Source: Wenjunlia tyrosinilytica (GTDB lineage Bacteria > Actinomycetota > Actinomycetes > Streptomycetales > Streptomycetaceae). From it: DNA of 64,000 nt. Of this stretch, positions 25,727 through 34,678 are shown piece after piece. The stretch covers positions 17,729-81,728 of the forward strand of contig NZ_BMMS01000002.1 in NCBI RefSeq assembly GCF_014646055.1, written 5' to 3'. Each line of letters opens with the position of its first letter. Within the stretch, counting starts at the first letter, position 1. Position numbers and translations under genes: made by a program. Below the pieces are notes generated by a model. The model worked only from the letters and a program-made list of their open reading frames with translations. It ran no database searches and was not told the origin of the DNA.

Positions 25727-26323
25727 CTACTCGACCCGGGTGGCCGGGTGGCGGTCGCTGCGCAGGCGGACCTCGGAGGGCAGCACATCCAGGGCGACGG
25801 AGGCCCGGGCGTTGCCGAGCTGTTCCGTCTCCAGGGTCTCCAGGACACGTCCGGGTTCGGCATGGGCGGCGAGCGTGAGGGCGACCTTGACGCCGGGGAC
25901 GCCGCGCCGCCGGTGCAGGGTGACCTTGGCCCCGTCGACGCCCTCCATCCGGCGTGCCTCCATCTCGATCGCGTGCTCGAGCGCCGGGCCGCGCAGGAGC
26001 GCGTTCCCACCCTCGCCCACGTCGATCCTCAACTGGGCCAGGCGACGGTGGCGCACCTGCGCCAGCAGCCACCACAGCGTGAGAACCACCAGCGCGCCGA
26101 GGACGGCGAAGACGGTCGGCCACCACCAGCCCTCGTCCCGCCACCTGGTGCGCGAGGCGCGGCTCAGCACCGACTGGTCGGGGTCGTCCAGCGGCCACCA
26201 CGACGGCAGGGTGAACCCCCAGTGGCGCGGGAGGTCGAGGCCGCCGATGAGGACGAGCGCCCCTACGGCGAACAGGGCCAGGCCGATCAGCCCGAGCAGC
26301 ACACGGTTGACGATCTTGCGCAT
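25727..26323 (-). CDS. Alkaline shock response membrane anchor protein AmaP-like
   Basis: A 198-residue protein with two membrane helices (VLLGLIGLALFAVGALVLIGG and FAVLGALVVLTLWWLLAQV) and a C-terminal Asp23-like alpha/beta domain at about 110-185. AmaP anchors Asp23 to the membrane in Gram-positive bacteria. The start ATG lies five bases after the stop of the DUF6286 gene, with a GGGGA upstream. It is the last gene of the envelope-stress cluster. Confidence 0.8.
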   Translation of the reverse strand: MRKIVNRVLLGLIGLALFAVGALVLIGGLDLPRHWGFTLPSWWPLDDPDQSVLSRASRTRWRDEGWWWPTVFAVLGALVVLTLWWLLAQVRHRRLAQLRIDVGEGGNALLRGPALEHAIEMEARRMEGVDGAKVTLHRRRGVPGVKVALTLAAHAEPGRVLETLETEQLGNARASVALDVLPSEVRLRSDRHPATRVE

Positions 26324-26328
26324 TCCGC

Positions 26329-26973
26329 TCACTTCCCCTGTATCCGCCGCGCGGTCAGGGACAGGCGCAGCGGCCGTGCCGTGCGCATACGCTCGAGGTC
26401 CTCCTCGAGCACGGCCCTGAGCTCCTCGTGCACCTCGTCGATGTCCCGGAAGTTGACGTCCACGAGGGCCTTGACCCGGCGTCTGCCGACGGTCACCCGC
26501 GCCGCCGAGACTCCGGCGACCTGCAGGGCGCTGTCCCGCAGCACCAGAGCCGCCGCCTTGCGGTCGATTCCGGCCCGCATGTACGGGGACGGCGTGCGCA
26601 GGGGCAGCACCGCTCGCAGACCGGGGGTGGCGGTGAGCCAGATGAGCCACAGGCCGAGGATGACCGCCAGCCCCGCCGCGCCGAGCACCCAGGGGTCGTC
26701 CAGGGGGCGCTCGGCGAGCTGGTCGGCGATCCATCGACGCCACCGCCCGGCGGGGTGGTCGGCGCGCACGGCGGCGGTGTCGAACAGCAGCGCACCCGAG
26801 GCCACCAGGCACACAAAGGCCACGATCGCGGAAGGAAGGCGGCGGGCGGACCAGAAGCGGTGCGTCGGTCCGCTGGGCGGGGGCTGCGGCGTCCTGTCGT
26901 GCGGCGGGGGCAGCGTCTGTGTTCCGGACCCGGCTGCGCCACCCGCTCCTTCCCCCGGCTGCGGCTGCGTCAT
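26329..26973 (-). CDS. DUF6286-like membrane protein of the Asp23 cluster
   Basis: A 214-residue protein with a proline-rich cytoplasmic N-terminus (about 1-40), two membrane helices (SAIVAFVCLVASGALLF and VLGAAGLAVILGLWLIWL) and a C-terminal soluble domain with an Asp23-like secondary-structure pattern (VAGVSAARVTVGRRRVKALV). It overlaps the upstream Asp23-like gene by four bases (ATGA) and lies between it and AmaP, as in other Streptomyces clusters. The molecular function is unknown. Confidence 0.75.
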   Translation of the reverse strand: MTQPQPGEGAGGAAGSGTQTLPPPHDRTPQPPPSGPTHRFWSARRLPSAIVAFVCLVASGALLFDTAAVRADHPAGRWRRWIADQLAERPLDDPWVLGAAGLAVILGLWLIWLTATPGLRAVLPLRTPSPYMRAGIDRKAAALVLRDSALQVAGVSAARVTVGRRRVKALVDVNFRDIDEVHEELRAVLEEDLERMRTARPLRLSLTARRIQGK

Positions 26974-27365
26974 CGCACTCTCCCTGCCCGTTCCTCGGCC
27001 TCGACCGCGGGGTGGAGCCGTTCGACCTGGACGACGACCTGGGGAACGTCCATACCCGTCAGCGTATGCACCCGCGTCGCCACCTCATGGCGCAGCGTGG
27101 CGCAGATGGCGGCGATGTCCACGGGATAGGCGAGCTCCACGGTGAGCCGGATACGGGCGACACCGGAGCGCACGGTGACCGACGCTCCGGCGGCGAGCGC
27201 GGCGAGCGCGCGGTGCCGCTCGGCCGCCGCGGACAGCACTTCCCGCGCCGTCCGTGAGGCGACCTTCGCCACCACCCGGTCGGCGATCCTGGTGGCACCC
27301 CGTTCAGCCGGGGGGATCCGCACGAGGGCGCGCGTATCCGTACGGGGTGCCGACACTCCGGTCAC
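26970..27365 (-). CDS. Asp23/Gls24-like protein
   Basis: A 131-residue soluble protein with the Asp23/Gls24 fold pattern: TRIADRVVAKVASRTAREVL near residue 25 and VRIRLTVELAYPVDIAAICATLRHEV, then VVVQVERL. The GTG start at 27365 overlaps the stop of the preceding small membrane gene (GTGA). These proteins form membrane-associated assemblies with AmaP and respond to envelope stress. It is shorter at the N-terminus than the paralogue at 28055. Confidence 0.75.
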   Translation of the reverse strand: MTGVSAPRTDTRALVRIPPAERGATRIADRVVAKVASRTAREVLSAAAERHRALAALAAGASVTVRSGVARIRLTVELAYPVDIAAICATLRHEVATRVHTLTGMDVPQVVVQVERLHPAVEAEERAGRVR

Positions 27366-27544
27366 CTCCGCCGGTCACGTGGGCGGAAGAAGTCGCCCGG
27401 CTCCAGGTCGCCGTCCAGGAATCGGCCGGCGATGAATCCAACGGCGCCCAGCGCCGCCACCAGCAGGAAGGCACCGAAGCCGCCGAAGTATCCGGCGAAT
27501 CCGAGCGCCATCCCGACCACCAGGCCGATCACGGCCATGCTCAT
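27362..27544 (-). CDS. Small membrane protein of the Asp23 cluster (DUF2273-like)
   Basis: A 60-residue protein with two glycine-rich helices (VIGLVVGMALGFAGYFGGFG and FLLVAALGAVGFIAGRFL) and a charged tail ending in RPRDRRR. Short two-helix DUF2273 proteins accompany Asp23 and AmaP in many Gram-positive bacteria. It is coupled to the next gene by a GTGA overlap. The family assignment rests on context as much as on sequence. Confidence 0.65.
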   Translation of the reverse strand: MSMAVIGLVVGMALGFAGYFGGFGAFLLVAALGAVGFIAGRFLDGDLEPGDFFRPRDRRR

Positions 27545-27642
27545 GGTGTGCTCCCTAGGTTCCGACGTCTCCGACCGTACTGCGGACCATACGGGCGAAC
27601 GCTGTCTCCATGCCCACTTCTGTCTGACACACCGACGTCCGG

Positions 27643-27909
27643 TCAGGTCACGCGAGTGCGCCGTCGTCGGCGTACCGCGGCGGCGACCGCACGACCGCAG
27701 CGCACCGGCCAGGGGCCCCGACGGTAGGCGGACACCCGGTGTCCGCCGGGCCCGGCGCCGGGGCTCGAGCCCCCGGCCAGCCGCGCCCGCCAGAGCAGCA
27801 GCTCCGCCGCGAACACCTCCGGGTCACCGCCCCGGTCGGGGTGGCAGGTGCGCACGAACACCCGGTACTCCTGGCGCAGTCTCGCCTGCGTCCCCTCACC
27901 AGCGGTCAA
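27643..27909 (-). CDS. Short protein with an incomplete J-domain-like motif
   Basis: An 88-residue basic protein. LRQEYRVFVRTCHPDRGGDPEVF carries an HPD tripeptide in the order found in DnaJ J-domains, preceded by the helix II-like LRQEYRVFV, but helix I is absent. The C-terminal half is Arg- and Gly-rich. The TTG start at 27909 is weakly supported. It lies between two Asp23-cluster genes on the same strand. If real, it could recruit an Hsp70 to the envelope-stress assembly (speculative). Confidence 0.45.
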   Translation of the reverse strand: MTAGEGTQARLRQEYRVFVRTCHPDRGGDPEVFAAELLLWRARLAGGSSPGAGPGGHRVSAYRRGPWPVRCGRAVAAAVRRRRRTRVT

Positions 27910-27982
27910 CGTCCACTGCCCATCCGTCGCCGAATCGTGCGGCCATGCGGTCGTGCGCCCACGCAGCCCTGGCCGGTGTCGT

Positions 27983-28027
27983 CGTGGCCCACGTAGCCGT
28001 GGCCCATGCGGTCGTGGCCCATGTATA
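27983..28027. repeat. Three 15-base CGTGGCCCA repeats
   Basis: Three tandem 15-base units starting CGTGGCCCA occupy the 145-base spacer upstream of the J-domain-like gene. The spacer holds no other visible feature. Confidence 0.7.
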
Positions 28028-28054
28028 CGCCGAAACGCCGCCCGTCCGCGCGGC

Positions 28055-28549
28055 CTAATGGATCCTGGGCTCGCCCTCCTCCTCGTCCTCCTCGTCCGGG
28101 AGTTTGACGTCGCCGACGGCGATGTTCACCTCGACGACCTCCAGCCCCGTCATCCGCTCCACGGCCGAGACGACATTCTCCCGGACGGCCCTCGCGACGT
28201 CGGCGATGGCCACCCCGTAGTCCACGACGATATTGATGTCCAGAGCCGTCTGTACCTCGCCGACCTCGGCCTTCACGCCCCGGGTGACGCTCGGCCGGCC
28301 ACCGGGCACCCTCTCGCGCACGGCTCCCAGGGTCCTGCCGAAGCCCGAGCCGAGCGCGTGCACACCCATCACGTCACGGGCGGCGAGGGCCGCGATCTTC
28401 TCCACCACACCGTCGGCGATGGTGGTCCTGCCGCGCTCGGCGGGAGCGGGGAGGCTGCGCTTGCCGCCGGGGGCCGACTTTCCCTGGACGGCTCCTCCGC
28501 CTTCCCTGACGACGGCCTCTGACGTGCCGCGTTCTCCACTGTCCGTCAT
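28055..28549 (-). CDS. Asp23/Gls24 family envelope stress response protein
   Basis: A 164-residue protein. The hydrophilic N-terminus (about 1-35) is followed by the Asp23 core: TTIADGVVEKIAALAARDV, then VKAEVGEVQTALDINIVVDYG and VVSAVERMTGLEVVEVNIAVGDV. The end is acidic (PDEEDEEEGEP). AAGGA lies nine bases before ATG 28549. It is the first gene of the cluster, reading toward AmaP, and is divergent from the Gls24-like gene at 28731. Confidence 0.85.
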   Translation of the reverse strand: MTDSGERGTSEAVVREGGGAVQGKSAPGGKRSLPAPAERGRTTIADGVVEKIAALAARDVMGVHALGSGFGRTLGAVRERVPGGRPSVTRGVKAEVGEVQTALDINIVVDYGVAIADVARAVRENVVSAVERMTGLEVVEVNIAVGDVKLPDEEDEEEGEPRIH

Positions 28550-28730
28550 AGCCAGTCCTTTCCAGCCAGTACGGTCAACCCTATGTGCGTCTGCCCCGGC
28601 GTGCCTCCGCAAATCCACGGCAGAGGCCCCCCGAACGGGTGACTCGGCATGTGGGGCCGACGCTCGAAGGAGGATCATTTATCCGCGGGCGGTGAATGGA
28701 CCGTCCGCGGTACGGAAGAGGGGCGTGGCC

Positions 28731-29501
28731 ATGGTCGAGGAGCAGGTGGCGCAGTCGGTGCGGCGCCAGATCGGGCTCGGCCGGATCGTCCCGCTGGGCG
28801 ATCCCGGGGACGGGTCCTGGATCACCGAGGCCGCGGCGGCGGGTGTGCTGCGCCGGGCGGCCGAGACGGCGGGCGGGGTCCTCGTCGAGAAGCTGCGGAT
28901 CGGTCTAGCGGACGCCGGGGCGGCCGCGGAGCCGGTGGTGCCCGCACCGCCGAGCGCGCTGCCGCCGGGGCCGTTGAGGGTGACAGCCCGTCTGCGGGCC
29001 ACGGTGGAGCGGCCCCTGCCCGCGACCGCCGAGGTCGTGCGGGCCGCCGTCGAGGAGGCCGCGGACCGGCGGCTCGGCCTGGTCGTCCAGGCGGTCGACC
29101 TCGAGGTGACCGGGCTGCTGGAGAGCGAGCCGTGGAGGTCCGCGGGGGCCCGGGCCGGCCGGGCCGAGGGGGCCGGGGAGCCGTCCGGGTGGGCGGTGGA
29201 GGGCGAGGGACCCGCGCGGGCCGCCGCGCGGGCGGCGCTGGCCGTGCCGGGGGTGGCGCGTCTGGATCCCGCACTCGACAGCCCGTTCCCCTCGATGACG
29301 GCTTCGGGTGTACCGGGGGTGCGGGTGGCGGACGGCGATCAGCCGCCGTCCCGCCATGTGCTGGTCCAGCCGGCGGTGGACCCGGCCCATCGGGCGCTGG
29401 ACGTGGCGAGGGCGGTGCGTACGGCGGTGGCGGCCGCGGTGAGCGCCGACGCCCCCGGGCCGGTGACCGTGGCGGTCCTGGTCACCGGCGCCGGGAGCTG
29501 A
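28731..29501 (+). CDS. Hypothetical protein linked to the Asp23 cluster (P10-like annotation)
   Basis: A 256-residue protein of unknown function, divergent from the Asp23 operon. Conserved-looking blocks are RRQIGLGRIVPLGDPGDGSW near the N-terminus, PSALPPGPLRV, and VDLEVTGLLE. The repeated pattern of small alpha/beta units (ARAALAVPGVARLD, then VLVQPAVDPAHRALDVARAV) is reminiscent of the Asp23 fold. Streptomyces orthologues are often labelled nucleopolyhedrovirus P10 family, which tells nothing about function. ATG 28731 was chosen. GTG 28725 is possible. Confidence 0.65.
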   Translation: MVEEQVAQSVRRQIGLGRIVPLGDPGDGSWITEAAAAGVLRRAAETAGGVLVEKLRIGLADAGAAAEPVVPAPPSALPPGPLRVTARLRATVERPLPATAEVVRAAVEEAADRRLGLVVQAVDLEVTGLLESEPWRSAGARAGRAEGAGEPSGWAVEGEGPARAAARAALAVPGVARLDPALDSPFPSMTASGVPGVRVADGDQPPSRHVLVQPAVDPAHRALDVARAVRTAVAAAVSADAPGPVTVAVLVTGAGS

Positions 29502-29529
29502 CGGCTCAGGACATGGCTCGCAGCGGCGC

Positions 29530-30348
29530 TCAGTCGCCGATGCCCGCCAGATCGCGCAGCCGACGGGCCTGGGCGGCCCGTTCGGCTGCCCGCTGATCGT
29601 CGTAGACTCGCCCGCCGCCCTCGCGCAGCAGGGCCTTGGTCTCGATCACGGCGTCGCGCGGGGCGGCGAGCAGGGCGGCGGCGAGGTCCTCGGCCGCGGC
29701 GTCGAGCTCGGCGCGGGGCACCACGAGGTTGGCGAGGCCGGTACGTTCGGCCTCCTCGGCGTGGACCCACCGGCCGGTGGCGCAGATCTCCAGTGCGCGG
29801 GCGTAGCCGACGAGGTCGAGCAGCGGTTTGGTCCCGGCGAGGTCGGGCACCAGGCCCAGACCGGTCTCGCGCATGGCGAACTGCACATCGTCGGCGACGA
29901 CCCGCAGGTCGCAGGCGAGGGCGAGCTGGAAGCCCGCGCCCACGGCGTGGCCCTGGACGGCGGCGATGCTCACGACGTCATTGCGCCGCCACCAGGTGAA
30001 GGCCCCCTGGAACGAGGCGATGACCTCGTCCAGCTCGGCGTCCGAACTCGAGGCGAGCTCGGTGAACGACTTCTCCCCCTCGATGCCCTCGGGGGTGAAC
30101 ATCCGCCGGTCCAGACCGGCGGAGAACGAGACACCTTCGGCCCGCAGCACGACCACGCGCACGTCGCCGGGGAGCCGTTGACCGGCCTCGATGAGCGCAC
30201 GCCAGGTGGCGGGGGTCTGCGCGTTGCGGCGCTCGCCACGGCACAAGGTGACCGTGGCGAGAGGGCCGGACACGGCGAGACGGACGCCGTCCCGCTCCAA
30301 CTCCACCTTGGACTCCCCAAGGGAGTCGCTACCGGACGGAACGGGCAT
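29530..30348 (-). CDS. Enoyl-CoA hydratase/isomerase family protein
   Basis: A 272-residue crotonase-fold enzyme. The first oxyanion-hole segment is VSFSAGLDRRMF and the second is QGHAVGAGFQLALACDLRV. The catalytic glutamate of E. coli-type hydratases is represented by RETGLGLVPDL, with one acidic residue. GGAGGT sits six to eight bases before ATG 30348. The likely role is beta-oxidation or a related acyl-CoA conversion. The substrate is unknown. Confidence 0.85.
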   Translation of the reverse strand: MPVPSGSDSLGESKVELERDGVRLAVSGPLATVTLCRGERRNAQTPATWRALIEAGQRLPGDVRVVVLRAEGVSFSAGLDRRMFTPEGIEGEKSFTELASSSDAELDEVIASFQGAFTWWRRNDVVSIAAVQGHAVGAGFQLALACDLRVVADDVQFAMRETGLGLVPDLAGTKPLLDLVGYARALEICATGRWVHAEEAERTGLANLVVPRAELDAAAEDLAAALLAAPRDAVIETKALLREGGGRVYDDQRAAERAAQARRLRDLAGIGD

Positions 30349-30473
30349 GCGGCACCTCCGACTTCAGTTCGGCTCAGCATTGATTCATGTGCTTACCGAA
30401 CAGTAACCACCCGGCCACCACCACCGTGCGCCCGGGTGGGCACCGCTGAAGCCGTCGGGGGAGACGCAGGGCT

Positions 30474-30695
30474 TTAGGCCGACGCCTTCGCCTTGCCGCG
30501 CGTCGCCCCGCCCCGCCCGCGCAGGGTCACTCCGGACTCACTGAGCATCCGGTGGACGAAGCCGTACGAGCGACCGGTCTCTTCGGCCAGCGCCCGGATG
30601 CTTGCCCCGGAGTCGTACTTCTTTTTCAGGTCAGCCGCGAGCTTCTCGCGCGCGGCACCGGTTACCCGGCTGCCCTTCTTCAGAGTCTCGGCCAC
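30474..30695 (-). CDS. Small helix-turn-helix protein
   Basis: A 73-residue basic protein. SIRALAEETGRSYGFVHRML at about residues 32-51 is a helix-turn-helix of the homeodomain-like/Hin type. The C-terminus is Arg/Gly/Lys-rich (LRGRGGATRGKAKA), suggesting extra DNA or RNA contact. The GTG start at 30695 has a near-perfect GAGGAGG six to eight bases upstream. Conserved small proteins of this type are common in Streptomyces. The target is unknown. Confidence 0.8.
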   Translation of the reverse strand: MAETLKKGSRVTGAAREKLAADLKKKYDSGASIRALAEETGRSYGFVHRMLSESGVTLRGRGGATRGKAKASA

Positions 30696-31059
30696 CCGTG
30701 CCTCCTCATGGGAAGTGCGCTCTGGGTTCCCATGATCACCCCTGCCGCGCTTCCTGGCCACCCATTCGACAAGGTCCGTGCGACAACATTGACCACGGTC
30801 CGCCCGCGAATCGCAGACCCGCGCGGACCGGTCGGCGGCCGTACCGCCCCCAATGCCTGCCCCACCCCTCACCGAGCGTGGAGAACCAGCAGGTCAACGA
30901 AGCGGAAAGGGGCGCTCCAGCAGGGCGGGAATTACCCCTTGAGCGGCCATTTTCCCGCCGATGCGCAAGCCCGTCCCAGGATGAACTCTTCTGGTCCAGA
31001 TGGTGGATCACCCGTCGGTCGAATGATCGACATGACCGGCGGACAGCCGGATGGGGACG
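30696..31059. other. 364-base spacer upstream of the HTH gene
   Basis: No gene was seen. An inverted repeat GGCGGGAA (30924-30931) and TTCCCGCC (30952-30959) lies about 100 bases after the ABC-F stop and may terminate it. The remainder should contain the promoter of the HTH gene, but no clear -35/-10 pair is visible. Confidence 0.35.
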
Positions 31060-32658
<1,599 letters not shown>

Positions 32659-33013
32659 GGGTGGGAAGGCTCCGGGGCGTGGGACGGCAGGGACGTCTCG
32701 GACCGGCCAGGGCGCCTGTTCGCGCCCATGACCGCGCGCCGTCTAATGCACGAGGAGAGCTGCCATGGACGCCAGTCTACCGGTGTCCGTCCAACGCTTT
32801 TGCGCCCACGGGGCTTCCCGGCGGCGGGCGCGGGCCGGGCCGGACCCGGAGACCGGTGCCTTCCGGCCGACTTCACGGGGGCTCAGACGGCTTGTTCCCG
32901 GGGTGCGGGGTGGGGCTCGGGGGCCTCCTACGGGCTCGCCGACGGGGTCGGCCAACAGGGCTCACCAACGGGGCTCACCGACAGGGCTCGCCCGCTCGGC
33001 GAAGGGCGGCGCC
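32659..33013. other. 355-base spacer upstream of the ABC-F gene
   Basis: No convincing gene was seen. A plus-strand ATG at 32765 has a good GAGGAG site but the frame behind it has non-coding codon use. The right half contains degenerate GGGGCTCACC-type repeats (about 32890-33000). Confidence 0.4.
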
Positions 33014-33733
33014 TCAGCGCGGTAGGGGCGGTCGGGGCGGACGGCCGCCGCGCTCGGCCGAGACCTTCCCGTCCTCGCCGATCGCCACGACCTGCACCGG
33101 CCAGGATGCCCCGGGATCGCCGCACGGCTGCGCGATCATCGCGTATCCGCCGAGCCGGACCGAGCGGGACGGTTCGAACGAGCAGCCGCGGTGAGCGGGC
33201 ATGACCCAGCGCAGATCACCGTCGTGCAGGCGGTACGCGGCCACCCGGCGGGGAGTGACCACGGCCAGCATGCGCCCGCCGGGGCCCAGCGGCTGGAGGA
33301 CCCCCGCTCCCCGGTGCCCGGAGTGGGAGGCGAGCCACCCGGCCACCTCGGGCACCGCCCGGTGCCAGCGGACGGAGGCGCTGCGCGGGTCGGTGCCGGT
33401 GACCACGCCGTCGTTCCACAGGGTGACCGCGCGGCCGGAGGTGAGCAGGACATGGACGGGGGTGCGGCCGGAGCGCGCGTACGTCCAGCGGCGCTCGCCG
33501 GTGTCGGGCTCGTACGCCTGGACGGCCGGTCCGGTGCGCAGACGCGGTGGCAGATCGCCCTTCCCGGCCGGGGCGTGGACGGTCACACGGTCCCCGTAGG
33601 CGGCGGGGCGGGCCCGGTGGACGGCGGAGGCCAGCGGCAGGGACAGCACGACGGCCACGGCAGGCAGCACGACCCTCAGGGCACGCCGCACCCCGGCCGG
33701 CCGATCGGTCGCCACGCCCACGGTCACCCCCAT
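33014..33733 (-). CDS. Membrane-anchored PQQ-like beta-propeller protein, hypothetical
   Basis: About 239 residues. An N-terminal helix (RVVLPAVAVVLSLPLASAV) should anchor the protein, with the remainder outside. Several beta-strand units have the PQQ-repeat pattern (VQAYEPDTGERRWTYAR, VVTGTDPRSASVRWHRAV, VAAYRLHDGDLRWV), enough for part of a propeller. Two cysteines near the C-terminus (GCSF and QPCG) could form a disulfide. The start is uncertain: ATG 33733 or a later GTG. Confidence 0.55.
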   Translation of the reverse strand: MGVTVGVATDRPAGVRRALRVVLPAVAVVLSLPLASAVHRARPAAYGDRVTVHAPAGKGDLPPRLRTGPAVQAYEPDTGERRWTYARSGRTPVHVLLTSGRAVTLWNDGVVTGTDPRSASVRWHRAVPEVAGWLASHSGHRGAGVLQPLGPGGRMLAVVTPRRVAAYRLHDGDLRWVMPAHRGCSFEPSRSVRLGGYAMIAQPCGDPGASWPVQVVAIGEDGKVSAERGGRPPRPPLPR

Positions 33734-33791
33734 CGTCTCGGCGGCGAGCGTAACGGCGGGCGCCCCCCGCCACGGACGCGCCGCGCCGGTC

Positions 33792-33935
33792 CGGTCTGCG
33801 GGCAACGGGTCCCGTCCGCGGGCAACGGGTCCGGCCCGGGAGGCGGGCAGCGGGTCCGGTCGGCAGACAGCGGGTCCCGTCCGCGGGCAACGGTCCCCTC
33901 GGCGGGGAGCGGATCCCGTCGGCGGGCAGCGGGTC
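33792..33935. repeat. Seven degenerate 20-base repeats
   Basis: About seven imperfect copies of GTCCGCGGGCAACGGGTCCC-like units (mostly 19-20 bases, one 25) lie between the propeller gene and the ynfA remnant. Copies differ by several bases, so the array is older than the one at 23634. Confidence 0.65.
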
Positions 33936-33965
33936 CGCAATCGGGCGGTCCGTAGTGTGCCGCCA

Positions 33966-34102
33966 TGACGATCGCCCGCTCCGTACTCCTGTTCGTCCTC
34001 GCCGGGGTCGCCGAGATCGGCGGGTGACGGGGGCCGCGGTGTGCCTCGCCGCGGTGTGCCCGGCGGCAGCTGCGCTGGTCATGTACGCACCGAGCGGCTG
34101 AC
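33966..34102 (+). pseudogene. Internally deleted ynfA (UPF0060/SMR-like) gene
   Basis: The first 20 codons (MTIARSVLLFVLAGVAEIGG) match the start of YnfA/UPF0060 small membrane proteins, but TGA follows at once. One base earlier in another frame, VTGAAVCLAAVCPAA leads to LVMYAPSG, the conserved C-terminal helix and end of the same family (GALVCLAGMALIMYAPR in intact members). About 60 central residues are missing and the join is out of frame, so no functional product is expected. Confidence 0.75.
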
Positions 34103-34162
34103 GGCGCGTCGGGCCTGGGGCGTGCCCGCCCGGAACGCGGTTGTCGGACCCTCGTGCGAGGC

Positions 34163-34178
34163 TGTGACCACGCTCACA
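34163..34178. promoter_or_regulatory. Perfect CRP-type palindrome upstream of the VOC gene
   Basis: TGTGA-CCACGC-TCACA is an exact match to the classical cAMP-receptor-protein consensus TGTGA-N6-TCACA. It lies 67 bases before the VOC start codon. Streptomyces has a Crp protein with a related recognition site, so binding is plausible. A -10 box could not be placed with confidence. Confidence 0.55.
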
Positions 34179-34244
34179 TCCACCCGGGGGAGAAGCCCCA
34201 GGAGGAAGACCCCGGAAGAAGACCTCGGAGAAGGAGTGGTCACC

Positions 34245-34661
34245 ATGTCGGACGGCGCTGCCAGCAGGCCCACGGTCTACCCGACGCTGCGCTACCGGGA
34301 CGCCCGCGCGGCCATCGATTTCCTCAAGAACGCCTTCGGCTTCACCGAGGTCGCGGTCCACGGGGAAGACGAAGGGCCGGTCCACCACGCCGAGATGGCC
34401 TACGGCAATGGGCTGGTCATGTTCGGATCCGCCGTGGAGCGCGGCGACTTCTCCAAGGCGGCCAGGGATCTCGGGCCCGCCTCGGTCTACGTGGTCGTCG
34501 AGGACACCGACAAGCACCACGCCCGCGCGGTGGCGGCGGGCGCCGAGATCGTCGTGCCCGTCACCGACCAGGACTACGGATCGCGGGACTACACCGCCAA
34601 GGACCCCGAGGGGAATCTATGGACCTTCGGCACCTATACGCCCGACTTCACCGCGACATGA
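34245..34661 (+). CDS. VOC family (glyoxalase/bleomycin-resistance fold) protein
   Basis: A 138-residue protein of the vicinal-oxygen-chelate fold: two beta-alpha-beta-beta-beta units, the first with YPTLRYRDARAAIDFLKNAFGF, the second ending RDYTAKDPEGNLWTFGTY. Metal-ligand-like residues include the His/Glu of HHAEMAYG and the Glu of DPEGNLW. The usual length is 120-140. A GGAG-rich region precedes ATG 34245. The substrate is unknown. PhnB-like or lyase roles are possible. Confidence 0.85.
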   Translation: MSDGAASRPTVYPTLRYRDARAAIDFLKNAFGFTEVAVHGEDEGPVHHAEMAYGNGLVMFGSAVERGDFSKAARDLGPASVYVVVEDTDKHHARAVAAGAEIVVPVTDQDYGSRDYTAKDPEGNLWTFGTYTPDFTAT

Positions 34662-34678
34662 TCCCGGCCGCCCCGCGC

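Noticed and set aside
32765-33025. Plus-strand 86-codon ORF with a good GAGGAG ribosome site
   Set aside because: Codon use is unlike the real genes (third positions not G/C-biased, many AGA/CTT/GTT-type codons) and the frame runs through degenerate repeats up to the propeller gene on the other strand.
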